Positions 17,505 through 26,566 are shown, counted from the stretch's first letter. The stretch: DNA of 64,000 bases from Burkholderiales bacterium (GCA_947474755.1 CANJJE010000004.1:1-64000), one strand, 5' to 3'. Program-made: numbers and translations. Notes: generated by a model not told the origin, from the letters alone.

Positions 17505-18506
17505 ATGAATCAGCAGGTCCTGTCGCAAGAAGAAGTCGATGCGCTGTTGCAAGGCATCACTGGCGAGAGCCAGACCGTCGAAGCCGAAGAGGCGCCCACC
17601 GGGGGTGTCCGCGCCTACGAAATCGCCAGCCAGGAACGCATCGTCCGCGGCCGCATGCCGACGATGGAGATCATCAGCGAGCGCTTTGCCCGCAACATCC
17701 GCATCGGCCTGTTCAATTTCATCCGCAAGAGTCCCGAGGTGTCGATCGGTGGCATCAAGGTGCAGAAGTACAGCGCCTTCCTGCGCGAGATCATCGTGCC
17801 CACCAATTTCAACATCGTGAGTGTCAAGCCATTGCGCGGCAGCGGGCTGATCGTCTGCGAACCGACTCTGATTTTCGCGGTCATCGACGCTCTGTTCGGG
17901 GGTTCGGGCAAGTACCACACGCGCATCGAGGGCCGGGAGTTTTCTCCAACCGAGTCGCGCATCATCTTGCGCCTGGTCGAGTTGATCATCACGGAATACC
18001 GGAAGGCCTGGCAGGGCATCTATCCGCTTGAGCTCGAATACCAGCGTTCGGAAATGCAGCCGCAGTTCGCCAACATCGCGACCCCGAGCGAGATCATGGT
18101 GGCGACTTCGTTCACGCTGGAGATCGGTGAGTCGACTGGCGCGATCCACTTCTGCATTCCGTATTCGACGCTGGAGCCGATCCGCGACGTGCTGTATTCG
18201 ACGATGCAGGGCGACAGCGGCGAGCTCGACCGACGCTGGGTAAACCTGCTGAAAGAGCAGATCAAGGCGGCCGACGTGGAACTGGTGGCCGAACTCGCCA
18301 CTGCGCCAGCCACGGTTGAACAGCTGCTGTCGTTCAAGGTCGGTGATTTCATCGAGCTCGACCTGCAGCCCGGTATCGAGGCGAAGATTTCCGGGGTGCC
18401 GGTACTGGAGTGCCATTACGGCATCTCGAACGGGCGCTATGCGCTGAAGGTCGATCAACTGTTGTCCAGCTCCAACACGAGCTGGCTGGGAGCAAGCAAT
18501 GTCTGA
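17505..18506 (+). CDS. fliM: Flagellar motor switch protein FliM
   Basis: FliM is the C-ring protein that binds phosphorylated CheY and reverses rotation. The 333-residue protein carries the N-terminal CheY-P binding motif (VLSQEEVDALLQGI, residues 4-17), the CheC-like middle domain (about 45-235) and a C-terminal SpoA domain (about 250-325). Thirteen bases after fliL. Its end overlaps fliN by eight bases. Confidence 0.97.
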   Translation: MNQQVLSQEEVDALLQGITGESQTVEAEEAPTGGVRAYEIASQERIVRGRMPTMEIISERFARNIRIGLFNFIRKSPEVSIGGIKVQKYSAFLREIIVPTNFNIVSVKPLRGSGLIVCEPTLIFAVIDALFGGSGKYHTRIEGREFSPTESRIILRLVELIITEYRKAWQGIYPLELEYQRSEMQPQFANIATPSEIMVATSFTLEIGESTGAIHFCIPYSTLEPIRDVLYSTMQGDSGELDRRWVNLLKEQIKAADVELVAELATAPATVEQLLSFKVGDFIELDLQPGIEAKISGVPVLECHYGISNGRYALKVDQLLSSSNTSWLGASNV

Positions 18507-18966
18507 TGCCGACGCACAAAAGGAAGCCGAAGAACAGGCGATGGCCGCCGAGTGGGTCGCCGCACTGGCTGAATCGAAAGCTGAAACATCGGCGGTATCC
18601 GCCGCCGAGCCGGGTGCCTCTGCGTTGCAGAACACCGTTGATTCAGTGGCGCCCGCCAAGTTCACCAACTTTGCCAGCGACTCGGGCGCGGTGGCGGGCA
18701 ACGACATCAACATGATCCTCGACATCCCGGTGCAGCTCACCGTGGAACTGGGTCGCACCCGCATCGCGATCAAGAACATCCTGCAGCTGGCACAGGGCTC
18801 CGTGGTCGAGCTCGAAGCGATGGCCGGCGAGCCGATGGATGTGCTGGTCAACGGCTATCTCATCGCGCAGGGCGAGGTGGTGGTCGTCAATGAGAAATTC
18901 GGTATCCGGCTGACCGACATCGTCACGCCGAGCGAACGCATGCGGCGCCTGAGCCGCGGCGGCTGA
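18499..18966 (+). CDS. fliN: Flagellar motor switch protein FliN
   Basis: FliN forms the lower C ring with FliM and docks FliH. The 155-residue protein has a variable acidic N-terminus and a C-terminal SpoA domain (about 70-150) with the usual DIPVQLTVELGRTRI and IKNILQLAQGSVVEL motifs. It overlaps fliM by eight bases. Confidence 0.97.
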   Translation: MSDADAQKEAEEQAMAAEWVAALAESKAETSAVSAAEPGASALQNTVDSVAPAKFTNFASDSGAVAGNDINMILDIPVQLTVELGRTRIAIKNILQLAQGSVVELEAMAGEPMDVLVNGYLIAQGEVVVVNEKFGIRLTDIVTPSERMRRLSRGG

Positions 18967-18991
18967 TGCACCGACGCGCACGGCCACACCG

Positions 18992-19357
18992 ATGAACACC
19001 ATGCCCTGGACCTCGCTGCTGTGGTTCGCCGCGATCATCGTCATGATCCCGCTGTCCCTGTGGCTGCTCAAGCGCACGCCGCTGGGTGGAGCCGCCTCGG
19101 GCGGCACGATGCGCAGCATTGCTGCGCTGCCGCTGTCGACCTCGCAACGCATCCTGACCGTCGAAGTGGGGCAGGGCGAGCAACGCCGCTGGCTGGTGCT
19201 CGGCGTCACGCCCCACAGCATCACCACGCTGCACACGATGGAACCTGCAGTGGATGCGGCGACGGCCGTCCTGCCAGCCAGCCCGGTGGCAGGTTCATTT
19301 GCGCAGATGCTCGGGCGTCTGCGCGGCGCTGACCCGGGAGCCGACCGTGCGACGTGA
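18992..19357 (+). CDS. fliO: Flagellar protein FliO
   Basis: FliO is a small membrane protein that helps assemble the FliP ring of the export gate. The 121-residue protein has one membrane segment near the N-terminus (about 7-25) and a soluble domain with LPLSTSQRILTVEVG and WLVLGVTPHSITTLH, typical of FliO. Its last 11 bases overlap the GTG start chosen for fliP. Confidence 0.88.
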   Translation: MNTMPWTSLLWFAAIIVMIPLSLWLLKRTPLGGAASGGTMRSIAALPLSTSQRILTVEVGQGEQRRWLVLGVTPHSITTLHTMEPAVDAATAVLPASPVAGSFAQMLGRLRGADPGADRAT

Positions 19358-20135
19358 GGATGCGCCATCGACGCAGCGTCGGCGCACCGTGACACGCATG
19401 GGTGCCGGCGTGCTGCTGGCATCGCTGGCGATGGCGAGCACCACAGCGCTGGCTCAGAGCTCTGGCGCGAGCCTGCCGCTGGTGGTCGGGCAGGGGGCGC
19501 AGGGCACCAGCTACTCGGTACCGATCCAGACACTGCTGTTCTTCACCTCGCTGAGTTTCCTGCCCGCTGTCCTGCTGCTGATGACCGGCTTCACCCGCAT
19601 CGTCATCGTGCTCAGCCTGCTGCGCCAGGCGCTGGGCACGCAGTCCGCGCCGCCGAATCAGGTCATCGTGGGTCTCAGCCTGTTCCTGACCTTCTTCGTG
19701 ATGGGGCCCACGATCGACCGCGTCTACACCGAGGCCTACGAGCCGTTCAGCACCAACCAGATCGCCTTCGAAGAAGCGTTGAAGCGCGGCGAAGTCCCGA
19801 TGCGCGAGTTCATGCTCAAGCAGACACGCCAGTCCGATGTGATGCTGTTCGCGAAGCTGGGCAAGGTCGACCCGTCCGTCAAGTCGGCCGACGTGCCGTT
19901 CAAGGTGCTGGTCCCCGCCTTCGTCACCAGCGAGTTGAAAAGCGCATTCCAGATCGGCTTCCTGATCTTCGTGCCCTTCCTGGTCATCGACATCATCGTG
20001 GCCAGCGTGCTGACCAGCCTGGGCATGGTGATGCTGAGCCCGGTGCTGATCGCACTGCCCTTCAAGCTGATGCTGTTCGTGCTGGCCGATGGCTGGAATC
20101 TGCTTCTCGGCTCTTTGGCCGCCAGTTTCGCTTGA
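19347..20135 (+). CDS. fliP: Flagellar export gate protein FliP
   Basis: FliP is the core subunit of the FliPQR export gate. I chose GTG 19347, with GGGAG at a good distance, giving 262 residues and overlap with fliO; ATG 19398 is an alternative giving 245, the length of the E. coli protein. A cleavable signal sequence (about 17-36 from the GTG) is followed by four membrane segments. Family motifs include MTGFTRIVIVLSLLRQALGT and VPFKVLVPAFVTSELKSAFQ. Confidence 0.95.
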   Translation: MRREDAPSTQRRRTVTRMGAGVLLASLAMASTTALAQSSGASLPLVVGQGAQGTSYSVPIQTLLFFTSLSFLPAVLLLMTGFTRIVIVLSLLRQALGTQSAPPNQVIVGLSLFLTFFVMGPTIDRVYTEAYEPFSTNQIAFEEALKRGEVPMREFMLKQTRQSDVMLFAKLGKVDPSVKSADVPFKVLVPAFVTSELKSAFQIGFLIFVPFLVIDIIVASVLTSLGMVMLSPVLIALPFKLMLFVLADGWNLLLGSLAASFA

Positions 20136-20142
20136 GGACCCC

Positions 20143-20412
20143 ATGGATTCACAACAAGTCTTCACCTTCGGCCAGCAGGCGCTGCACCTGCTGCTGATGG
20201 TGTCTGCCCCGGTGCTGCTGACGGTGCTCGGCGTGGGTCTGCTGGTCAGCGTCTTCCAGGCGGCCACGCAGATCAATGAGCCCACCCTGTCGTTCGTGCC
20301 CAAGATCCTCGCGGCCGTCGGGGTGCTGACGATCTCCGGGCCCTGGATGCTGACGACGCTGGTCGAGTACCTGCAACGAACGATTCAATCGATCCCCTCT
20401 GTCGTCGGCTGA
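20143..20412 (+). CDS. fliQ: Flagellar export gate protein FliQ
   Basis: FliQ is a two-helix membrane subunit of the export gate. I took ATG 20143, giving 89 residues, the standard length, rather than an earlier in-frame start inside fliP. Two hydrophobic hairpin helices (about 18-40 and 55-75) and the motif TQINEPTLSFVPK between them are typical. Confidence 0.96.
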   Translation: MDSQQVFTFGQQALHLLLMVSAPVLLTVLGVGLLVSVFQAATQINEPTLSFVPKILAAVGVLTISGPWMLTTLVEYLQRTIQSIPSVVG

Positions 20413-20424
20413 GCTTCAGATGCC

Positions 20425-21186
20425 ATGCTGACCTTCAACGAGGCGCAGGTCTGGGCGTGGGTCAGTCCGGTGCTGTGGCCCTTCCTGCGGGTGCTGGCGA
20501 TGCTGGGCACGATGCCGGTGATCGGTCAGCGCAGCGTGCCGATGCGGGTGAAGGTGGCGCTGTCGTTTCTGATCACCGTCGTCATGCAGCCCTCGCTGCC
20601 GGCCATGCCGGTGGTCGCACTCGACTCGTCTCTGGCGCTGATGCTGGTGGTGCAGCAGGTGCTGATCGGCGTGTCGATCGCCTTCGCCGTGCGCATCGTG
20701 TTCGCGGCGGTCGAGTTCGCGGGCGAGATCGGCGGGCTGCAGATGGGCCTCAATTTCGCTGGTTTCTTCGACCCGATCACCCGCACTCAGAGCACGGCAC
20801 TCAGCACCTTCTTCAGCGCGATGGTGAGCTGGCTGTTCATCGTCATCAATGGCCACCTGCTGCTGATCGTCGCGGTGTCGCAAAGCTTCGTTGCATTCCC
20901 GGTCGGCGACGCGCCGTTCGCCTTCCTCAAGGCCGTGCGGCCCGAGCTGTGGGGTGCCGAGATCTTCAGCCTCGGGCTGTGGATCGCCTTGCCCTTGATC
21001 GCGATGCTGCTCTTCACCAACCTCGTGCTGGGCATCATCGCCCGCGTCGCCCAGCAGATGAACATCTTTGCCATCGGCTTCCCGCTCACGATGTCGGTCG
21101 GCCTGATCGGCGTGCTGCTGACGCTGCCGCTGATGCAGATGCCGTTCACCACGGCGCTGGAGCGGATGCTGGGGATGTTTCGGTAA
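20425..21186 (+). CDS. fliR: Flagellar export gate protein FliR
   Basis: FliR completes the FliP5Q4R1 gate. The 253-residue protein is strongly hydrophobic with about six membrane segments. The motif EIGGLQMGLNFAGFFDP (about 95-111) is characteristic. It starts 12 nt after fliQ and is the last gene of the fliLMNOPQR run; no clear terminator follows. Confidence 0.95.
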   Translation: MLTFNEAQVWAWVSPVLWPFLRVLAMLGTMPVIGQRSVPMRVKVALSFLITVVMQPSLPAMPVVALDSSLALMLVVQQVLIGVSIAFAVRIVFAAVEFAGEIGGLQMGLNFAGFFDPITRTQSTALSTFFSAMVSWLFIVINGHLLLIVAVSQSFVAFPVGDAPFAFLKAVRPELWGAEIFSLGLWIALPLIAMLLFTNLVLGIIARVAQQMNIFAIGFPLTMSVGLIGVLLTLPLMQMPFTTALERMLGMFR

Positions 21187-21244
21187 CGGATCGCGTGAGC
21201 GGGCACGCACGGCGGCCTGTTGTGCTCACATCAGCTGAATCTGG

Positions 21245-21274
21245 TTGACACCGGAAGTGCGGCTCTGCTGGAAT
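21245..21274 (+). promoter_or_regulatory. Possible sigma-70 promoter before the DUF4344 gene
   Basis: A perfect TTGACA (21245-21250) is followed after 18 nt by TGGAAT (21269-21274), 30 bases before the start codon at 21305. Confidence 0.45.
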
Positions 21275-21304
21275 ACCCGCGCACACGTTCAGTGGGAATC
21301 AGCG

Positions 21305-22168
21305 ATGAAGAGTTTCTGCGTTGCCTTGGTGCTGGTGTCCTTTGTCGGCGCTGCGTTGTCTGCTGACAAGAGGGACACTGCGCCCGCCGAGCGTTCAGCC
21401 AAGGCGCCGCCCGCTAGCGCTGCTGCCAGCGCCAAGGTCGAGGTGACGTACTTTCCGGCGGACTCGATGTTGTCCGAGAACGGGCTGTTGAAGTTGAAGG
21501 AATGGAACTACCTCGAAGCGATCGCCGAGGCGGTCCAGACCGGGTTTCGCTTGCCCGAGCCGTTGAATCTGGTCGGTCAACCCTGCGGCGAACCCAATGC
21601 TTTTTTTGTGCGGGAAGGAAGCGACGCAAGATCTATCGTCATCTGCTACGAACTCGTCGATCTGATCGTCCAGCAAGCAGAGATGGCCAAGGGCCCGGAC
21701 CGCCGCCAGAAGCTCCCCGAAGAGTCCAGAGCGCTTCTCGCCTTTGGCGCGCTCACTTTCGTGACGCTTCACGAGATGGGCCATGCACTGATCGATATCC
21801 TCGATCTGCCCATCACCGGTCGCGAAGAGGACGTGGCCGACCAGATCGCGACATTCCTGTCCTTGCATGACCTCAAGGACGAGGAGGATCACGAATTGGC
21901 GCTGTGGACTGTTGTCGGGGGCAGTTGGTTTTTTGACATGCTGAGCGGGCAACGTCTGCACAGCCATCTTGCCGCTGAACACTCGCTCGATGAACAGCGC
22001 CTGTACAACGTTGCCTGCTGGACCTACGGGTCAGACCCCCGCCGGTACGCTGGCCTTGTGCCTTGGTTCAAGGGTGCATCGGACCGACTGCTGCGCTGCG
22101 AAGCCGAGCACGCCAAGATGCACCGTGCCCTCACCAGGCTGATCGGGCCATCGCTGATACCGCAGTGA
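21305..22168 (+). CDS. Exported DUF4344 metallopeptidase-like protein
   Basis: This is a 287-residue protein with an N-terminal signal peptide (about 1-20, cleavage near ALSA-DK). After an Ala/Pro-rich linker it has a zinc-protease-like HEMGH motif (about residue 158, in FVTLHEMGHALIDI), and downstream EEDVADQIATF could give the third ligand. This matches the DUF4344 putative metallopeptidase family. The substrate is unknown. I took the ATG before the signal peptide, not the earlier in-frame start. It has its own promoter and no evident link to the flagellar genes. Confidence 0.8.
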   Translation: MKSFCVALVLVSFVGAALSADKRDTAPAERSAKAPPASAAASAKVEVTYFPADSMLSENGLLKLKEWNYLEAIAEAVQTGFRLPEPLNLVGQPCGEPNAFFVREGSDARSIVICYELVDLIVQQAEMAKGPDRRQKLPEESRALLAFGALTFVTLHEMGHALIDILDLPITGREEDVADQIATFLSLHDLKDEEDHELALWTVVGGSWFFDMLSGQRLHSHLAAEHSLDEQRLYNVACWTYGSDPRRYAGLVPWFKGASDRLLRCEAEHAKMHRALTRLIGPSLIPQ

Positions 22169-22303
22169 GCCGAGGGCACACAAGCATGCCATCGGGTTCC
22201 AGCTCATCGACGGTTGGCCACCACGAGCAGAGCAGACCGCCACGCCGGCCTGATCCTGCTCGGTTCGAGGGCAGTGCCCGCGCCGCCCAGATGCGCCGCC
22301 GCA

Positions 22304-23506
22304 TCACCAGCTGGCTTCGCGCTCCGGCGTGGCACCGATCCGGTGAATCGAGAGGTCCGCACCCTCGTACTCATCTTCGGCCGACATTCGCAGACCCATC
22401 ACAGCCTTCACCGCGCCGTAGACCACCAATCCACCTGCGAACGCCCAGACCACGCCCAATGCGGTTCCCAGCAACTGTGCCGTCAGGTTGACTCCACCCA
22501 GGCCCCCCAGCACAGGCAGGCCGAAGATGCCACACGCGATGCCACCCCAGGCGCCACACAGGCCATGCAGCGGCCACACGCCGAGCACGTCGTCGATCTT
22601 CCAGCGGTTTTGCGTCAGCGTGAACAGCGAGACGAAGATCGCTCCGGCCACGGCACCCGTGACCAGTGCGCCGGCAGGGTGCATCACGTCGGAGCCTGCA
22701 CACACCGCCACCAGACCCGCGAGCGGGCCGTTGTAGACGAAGCCGGGGTCATTGCGGCCCATCAGGGTGGCCACCAGCGTGCCGCCCACCATCGCCATCA
22801 AGGAGTTCACTGCGACCAGTCCCGAGATCTTCTCGATGGTCTGAGCACTCATCACGTTGAATCCGAACCAACCCACGGTCAGCACCCAGGCACCGAGCGC
22901 AAGGAAGGGGATGCTCGACGGTGGATGGGCGCTGATCGCGCCGTCCTTGCGATAACGGTTGCTTCTCGCACCCAGCAGCAGCACCGCGGCCAGACCGATC
23001 CAGCCACCCACTGCGTGCACCACCACGCTGCCGGCGAAGTCGTGGAACGGGTGCCCGGTGGTGGCCTGTATCCAATCCTGCACACCAAATCGACCGTTCC
23101 AGGTCACACCCTCGAAAACCGGATACACCAGCCCCACCAGCACGGCGGTGGCTGCCAACTGCGGACCGAAACGGGCCCGCTCGGCAATGCCGCCCGACAC
23201 GATGGCCGGTATCGCGGCCGCGAAGGTCAGCAGAAAGAAGAACTTGACAAGCTCGTAGCCGTTGCGGTCGGCAAGCGTCTGGGCACTGGAGAAAAAGTCG
23301 ATGCCGTAGGCCACCGTGTAGCCGACGAAGAAGTACGCCAGCGTGGAGACCGAGAAATCCACCAGGATCTTGACGAGCGCATTGACCTGATTCTTCTTGC
23401 GAACCGTGCCGAGTTCCAGGAAGGCGAACCCCGCATGCATGGCAAGCACCATGATGGCGCCCAGAAGAATGAACAGAGCGTCGGTGCCCTGCTTGACCTG
23501 ATCCAT
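22304..23506 (-). CDS. amtB: Ammonium transporter, Amt family
   Basis: This protein conducts ammonia/ammonium across the inner membrane. It has 400 residues and about 11 membrane segments. Family motifs include FAGSVVVHAVGGWIGLAAVL (conserved pore His region), a second pore-His region (DDVLGVWPLHGLCGAWGG) and the Phe-gate region near FEGVTWNGRFG. I chose ATG 23506, with AAGGGG before it, because the longer frame adds polar residues. No glnK partner is adjacent. Upstream is a clear sigma-54 promoter with repeated NtrC-like half sites, so nitrogen control is likely. Confidence 0.95.
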   Translation of the reverse strand: MDQVKQGTDALFILLGAIMVLAMHAGFAFLELGTVRKKNQVNALVKILVDFSVSTLAYFFVGYTVAYGIDFFSSAQTLADRNGYELVKFFFLLTFAAAIPAIVSGGIAERARFGPQLAATAVLVGLVYPVFEGVTWNGRFGVQDWIQATTGHPFHDFAGSVVVHAVGGWIGLAAVLLLGARSNRYRKDGAISAHPPSSIPFLALGAWVLTVGWFGFNVMSAQTIEKISGLVAVNSLMAMVGGTLVATLMGRNDPGFVYNGPLAGLVAVCAGSDVMHPAGALVTGAVAGAIFVSLFTLTQNRWKIDDVLGVWPLHGLCGAWGGIACGIFGLPVLGGLGGVNLTAQLLGTALGVVWAFAGGLVVYGAVKAVMGLRMSAEDEYEGADLSIHRIGATPEREASW

Positions 23507-23570
23507 TGACAGCCCCTTGTCTTCCGTGTCGGGGCACAACGCACCAGACTCACTCCGAGACGCACCGTAT

Positions 23571-23587
23571 TAGCAAGTTAAGTGCCT
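23571..23587 (-). promoter_or_regulatory. Sigma-54 promoter of amtB
   Basis: On the minus strand AGGCACTTAACTTGCTA gives GG and GC separated by exactly 10 nt (-24/-12), close to the consensus TGGCAC-N5-TTGC. It lies about 65 bases before the amtB start. Confidence 0.8.
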
Positions 23588-23652
23588 ATTTGGTGCGATC
23601 AATCGGCGCCAAATCGGGCGGATTTGGCGCGCCATGACACAGATTTGGTGCG
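23588..23652. promoter_or_regulatory. Repeated ATTTGGYGC boxes, likely NtrC enhancer
   Basis: Four copies of ATTTGGYGC or its complement lie at about 23588, 23608, 23622 and 23643. The middle two form a perfect inverted repeat, GCGCCAAATC (23606-23615) and GATTTGGCGC (23621-23630), with a 5-nt spacer. They resemble NtrC half sites (GCACCA...TGGTGC) and lie just upstream of the sigma-54 promoter. The rest of 23540-23872 holds no gene that I can see. Confidence 0.6.
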
Positions 23653-23825
23653 TATTCGTGCGCGGGGGCATCCAATAATGGTGCGCAACGAACGATTCCG
23701 GGGCGGTTCAGGGCCCACCACCCGGTGCGCGATGCGCGCGCCGAGCTTCAGGTGGTCAGTGACGCCCGTCCTGACGAACACTCGGCGCCCTTCGGGCGAG
23801 TTCGCCAGGATCAGGCCGGTTGAAG

Positions 23826-23849
23826 GTCGACCGCCACGCGGCGGTCGAC
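23826..23849 (-). terminator. Hairpin after dctM
   Basis: A perfect inverted repeat with 10-bp arms (GTCGACCGCC and GGCGGTCGAC) and a 4-nt loop, 23 bases after the dctM stop. No T-run follows on the minus strand, so it may end transcription inefficiently or protect the mRNA 3' end. Confidence 0.5.
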
Positions 23850-23872
23850 GAGTTCAGCGGGCATGAACGCTT

Positions 23873-25897
23873 CTACTTGTACAGCACCGACGGCAGCCAC
23901 AGGCCGATGGCCGGGAACTGGTACAGCAGGATGATCGCGATCACCTGGATGCCCATGAACGGCAGCATGCCGGCGAAGATCTGGTTCAGCGTCACGTGCG
24001 GTGGGCTGACGCCCTTCAGGTAGAACGCCGCCATCGCGACCGGCGGGCTGAGGAAGGCCGTCTGCAGGTTCAGCGCGACCAACAGGCCGAAGAACAAGGG
24101 ATCGACACCGAAGTTGTCGAGCAGCGGAATGAAGATCGGCATGAAGATCACGATGATCTCTGTCCACTCGAGCGGCCAGCCGAGGATGAAGATGATCACC
24201 TGGCTCAGCACCAGGAATTCGGTCTTCGTCAGGTTCATGCCGAGCACCCAGCTCTCGACCAGTTCCTGCCCGCCCAACAGCGCAAACGCCGCCGAGAAGA
24301 TGGACGAGCCGACGAACAGCCAGCACACCATCGCCGAGGTCTTGGCCGTCAGGTAGACCGACTCCTTGACCACCCGCATGTTCAGCTGCTTGTAGGCTGC
24401 GGCCAGAACCAACCCGCCGAATGCGCCCACAGCCGCTGCCTCGGTGGGTGTCGTGAGGCCGAACACGATCGAGCCGAGCACTGCCAGGATCAGCACCAGC
24501 AATGGGAAAAAGGACGACAGCAGCATCTTGAAGATCTCGAGCCGCGCGTAACTGAGCAGCGCATAGAACGCGAGCAGTGCCGCGCCGCTGGCACCGAGGC
24601 CGATCCAGTAGCCGGTCGAGGCTTCCCGCGGTTCGCCCACCAGCACCGGGGGCGAGGCGGCTGTCGGTGTGGCTCCTGCTGGTTCGGCCAGCCCGTCGGT
24701 CCCTGCAGACGCGTCGGCCTGGGGCACGGCATCCGACGGGGCGGCAGTTGCCTCGACGGGCGGTTCTGCCAGATCGCTCGGTGGCTCCGCGAGCCCGCCT
24801 TCGATCGGGGGCTCTGCGAGCCCACCTTCGATCGGTGGCTCGGCCAACCCGCCATCGTCCGAGGGCGGCTCGGCCAGCCCGCCTTCGTCTGGTGCTGAGG
24901 GTTCGGCTACCTCGTCGCCCATCACCTGCAATCCGGACTCTGCTTCGATCGGCAGCGGCGCGGTCGCAGCTCGGTAGCTGCTGATCGCAACAACCGCGAA
25001 CAAGATGGCCGGCAACAGCGCAATGAACAGCTGCTTCAGGATGTAGGCGATCGGCACGTCGGCGTTGCGGCGTCCGCGCAGCGCGGTCATCAGGCCGAGC
25101 AGGGCACGCTGGTCACCGGAGCGCGCGAAGCTCTTGGTCATGGGCGGCAGCGGCACCTTGCGGGCCTCGGCCGACAACGGCGGCGCCATGTCTGGCCGCA
25201 CCTTCGCGACGATGATCACGTAGACGATGTACAGGCCGGCCAGCATCAGGCCAGGGAAGAAAGCACCAGCGTAGAGCTTCACGACCGACACGCCGGCGGT
25301 GGCGCCGTAGACGATCAGCATCACCGAAGGCGGGATCAGGATGCCCAGGCAGCCACCAGCGGTGATCGCGCCGGCCGACAGCTGAATGCTGTAGCCACTG
25401 CGCAGCATCGCCGGCAGTGCCAGCAGGCCCATCAGCGTGACCACCGCGCCCACGATACCAGTGGCGGTGGCGAACACCGCACAGGTCACCAGCGTGGCCA
25501 CCGCCAGCGCGCCGGGCAGACGTGACAGCGCCAGATGCAGGCTCTGAAACAGCTTTTCGATCAGGTTCGCCCGCTCGACCAGGTAGCCCATGAAGACGAA
25601 CAGCGGGATGCTGATCAGCACATCGTTGGACATCACCTTGTAGGCCGACTGCACCATCAGGTCGAGCGTCTTGTGGATGTTCTGGTCGTAGGCCCACCAG
25701 GTGAATCCCATGCCCATGCCCATCAGCGTGAACGCGGTGGGGAAGCCCAGCATGATGGCCACCACCACCAGCGACAGCATGAGCAGGCCGATGTGGCCGT
25801 TGGTGATCTTGTCGGCGCTCAACAGCATGTAAAGCGCACCGGCGCCGATCAGTGCCATCAGCGCGAAGCCGAACCACAGTTCCTTGCGGATCTTCAT
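23873..25897 (-). CDS. dctM: TRAP transporter large permease DctM, with a repetitive insertion
   Basis: This is the membrane subunit that moves the substrate using a sodium or proton gradient. At 674 residues it is far longer than the usual 430. The DctM fold is visible (FPTAFTLMGMG; GCLGILIPPSVMLIVYGATA; GLTTPTEAAAVGAFGGLV; final LSPPVAMAAFYLKGVSPP). The extra length includes an extended N-terminus, a cytoplasmic-looking loop, and a Pro/Glu/Ala-rich segment (about 315-430) with tandem GGLAEPP repeats. Its start overlaps the dctQ stop by four bases. Confidence 0.93.
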   Translation of the reverse strand: MKIRKELWFGFALMALIGAGALYMLLSADKITNGHIGLLMLSLVVVAIMLGFPTAFTLMGMGMGFTWWAYDQNIHKTLDLMVQSAYKVMSNDVLISIPLFVFMGYLVERANLIEKLFQSLHLALSRLPGALAVATLVTCAVFATATGIVGAVVTLMGLLALPAMLRSGYSIQLSAGAITAGGCLGILIPPSVMLIVYGATAGVSVVKLYAGAFFPGLMLAGLYIVYVIIVAKVRPDMAPPLSAEARKVPLPPMTKSFARSGDQRALLGLMTALRGRRNADVPIAYILKQLFIALLPAILFAVVAISSYRAATAPLPIEAESGLQVMGDEVAEPSAPDEGGLAEPPSDDGGLAEPPIEGGLAEPPIEGGLAEPPSDLAEPPVEATAAPSDAVPQADASAGTDGLAEPAGATPTAASPPVLVGEPREASTGYWIGLGASGAALLAFYALLSYARLEIFKMLLSSFFPLLVLILAVLGSIVFGLTTPTEAAAVGAFGGLVLAAAYKQLNMRVVKESVYLTAKTSAMVCWLFVGSSIFSAAFALLGGQELVESWVLGMNLTKTEFLVLSQVIIFILGWPLEWTEIIVIFMPIFIPLLDNFGVDPLFFGLLVALNLQTAFLSPPVAMAAFYLKGVSPPHVTLNQIFAGMLPFMGIQVIAIILLYQFPAIGLWLPSVLYK
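24744..24890. repeat. Tandem repeat inside dctM encoding GGLAEPP units
   Basis: Imperfect direct repeats of about 27-33 bp (plus-strand form GGCTCGGCCAGCCCGCC and variants) encode five GLAEPP/LAEPP units in the dctM frame. All unit lengths keep frame. Confidence 0.85.
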
Positions 25898-26517
25898 GCC
25901 CGGCTCCCCGCGTCCTTGACGACGAGCTTGTCGAGGGCCTCGATGTCCGCGTCTTTCACATTCACCATCTCTTTCAGTTTCTCGACATCGACCTCCTCGA
26001 CGTCATCGCCCCGCCTGGGCCACGCGCCCTCGCGAATGCACACCATGCAGCGCAGCATCTCGACCAGACCCTGCAACAGCAGGGCGGCGCCGGCGATCGG
26101 GATGATGAACTTGAAGGGGTAGAGCGGCAGGGCGTCGGCGGAAAAAGTCTGCTCGCGGATCGCCAGCGATTCCTGCGCGAAGGTCCAGCCTGCCCACGTC
26201 AGTGCGACGATGCCCGGCAGGAAGAACAGCACGTACAAGATCAGGTCCAGCGTCGCCTGGGTACGTGGCCGGAAGAATCCATACAACACATCGCCGCGCA
26301 CATGGCCGTTCTTCGACAGCGTGTAGGCACCGGCGGTCATGAACAACGTCCCGTAGAGCATGATCTGCGCATCGAGCACCCACGCGTGCGGCTGATTCAG
26401 GGCGTAGCGCGAGAACACTTCCCAGCAGATCAGCGCGGTGAGCCCGACGATGGTCCAGGCGAAAAACTTGCCAATGAAAGTCGACAGCCTGTCGACGGCG
26501 AGCATGAACGATTGCAT
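25894..26517 (-). CDS. dctQ: TRAP transporter small permease DctQ
   Basis: This small membrane subunit pairs with DctM. The 207-residue protein has four membrane segments (about 12-35, 50-70, 92-112, 135-160) and the family pattern (SRYALNQPHAWVLDAQIMLY; TLSKNGHVRGDVLYGFF). A charged C-terminal tail of about 40 residues extends beyond the usual DctQ. It starts 94 bases after dctP, with a strong hairpin in the gap. Confidence 0.93.
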   Translation of the reverse strand: MQSFMLAVDRLSTFIGKFFAWTIVGLTALICWEVFSRYALNQPHAWVLDAQIMLYGTLFMTAGAYTLSKNGHVRGDVLYGFFRPRTQATLDLILYVLFFLPGIVALTWAGWTFAQESLAIREQTFSADALPLYPFKFIIPIAGAALLLQGLVEMLRCMVCIREGAWPRRGDDVEEVDVEKLKEMVNVKDADIEALDKLVVKDAGSRA

Positions 26518-26566
26518 GGAGACTCCTGGCGCCGCCAGCGCCCTGCGGTCGATGAAGTACTGTCAA

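Noticed and set aside
22214-23509. Plus-strand open frame of 431 codons over amtB
   Set aside because: Antisense shadow of the Amt gene; no motifs and high His/Gln content.
23826-23849. Classic rho-independent terminator for dctM
   Set aside because: The stem is perfect, but no T-run follows on the minus strand. It is kept only as a hairpin with moderate confidence.
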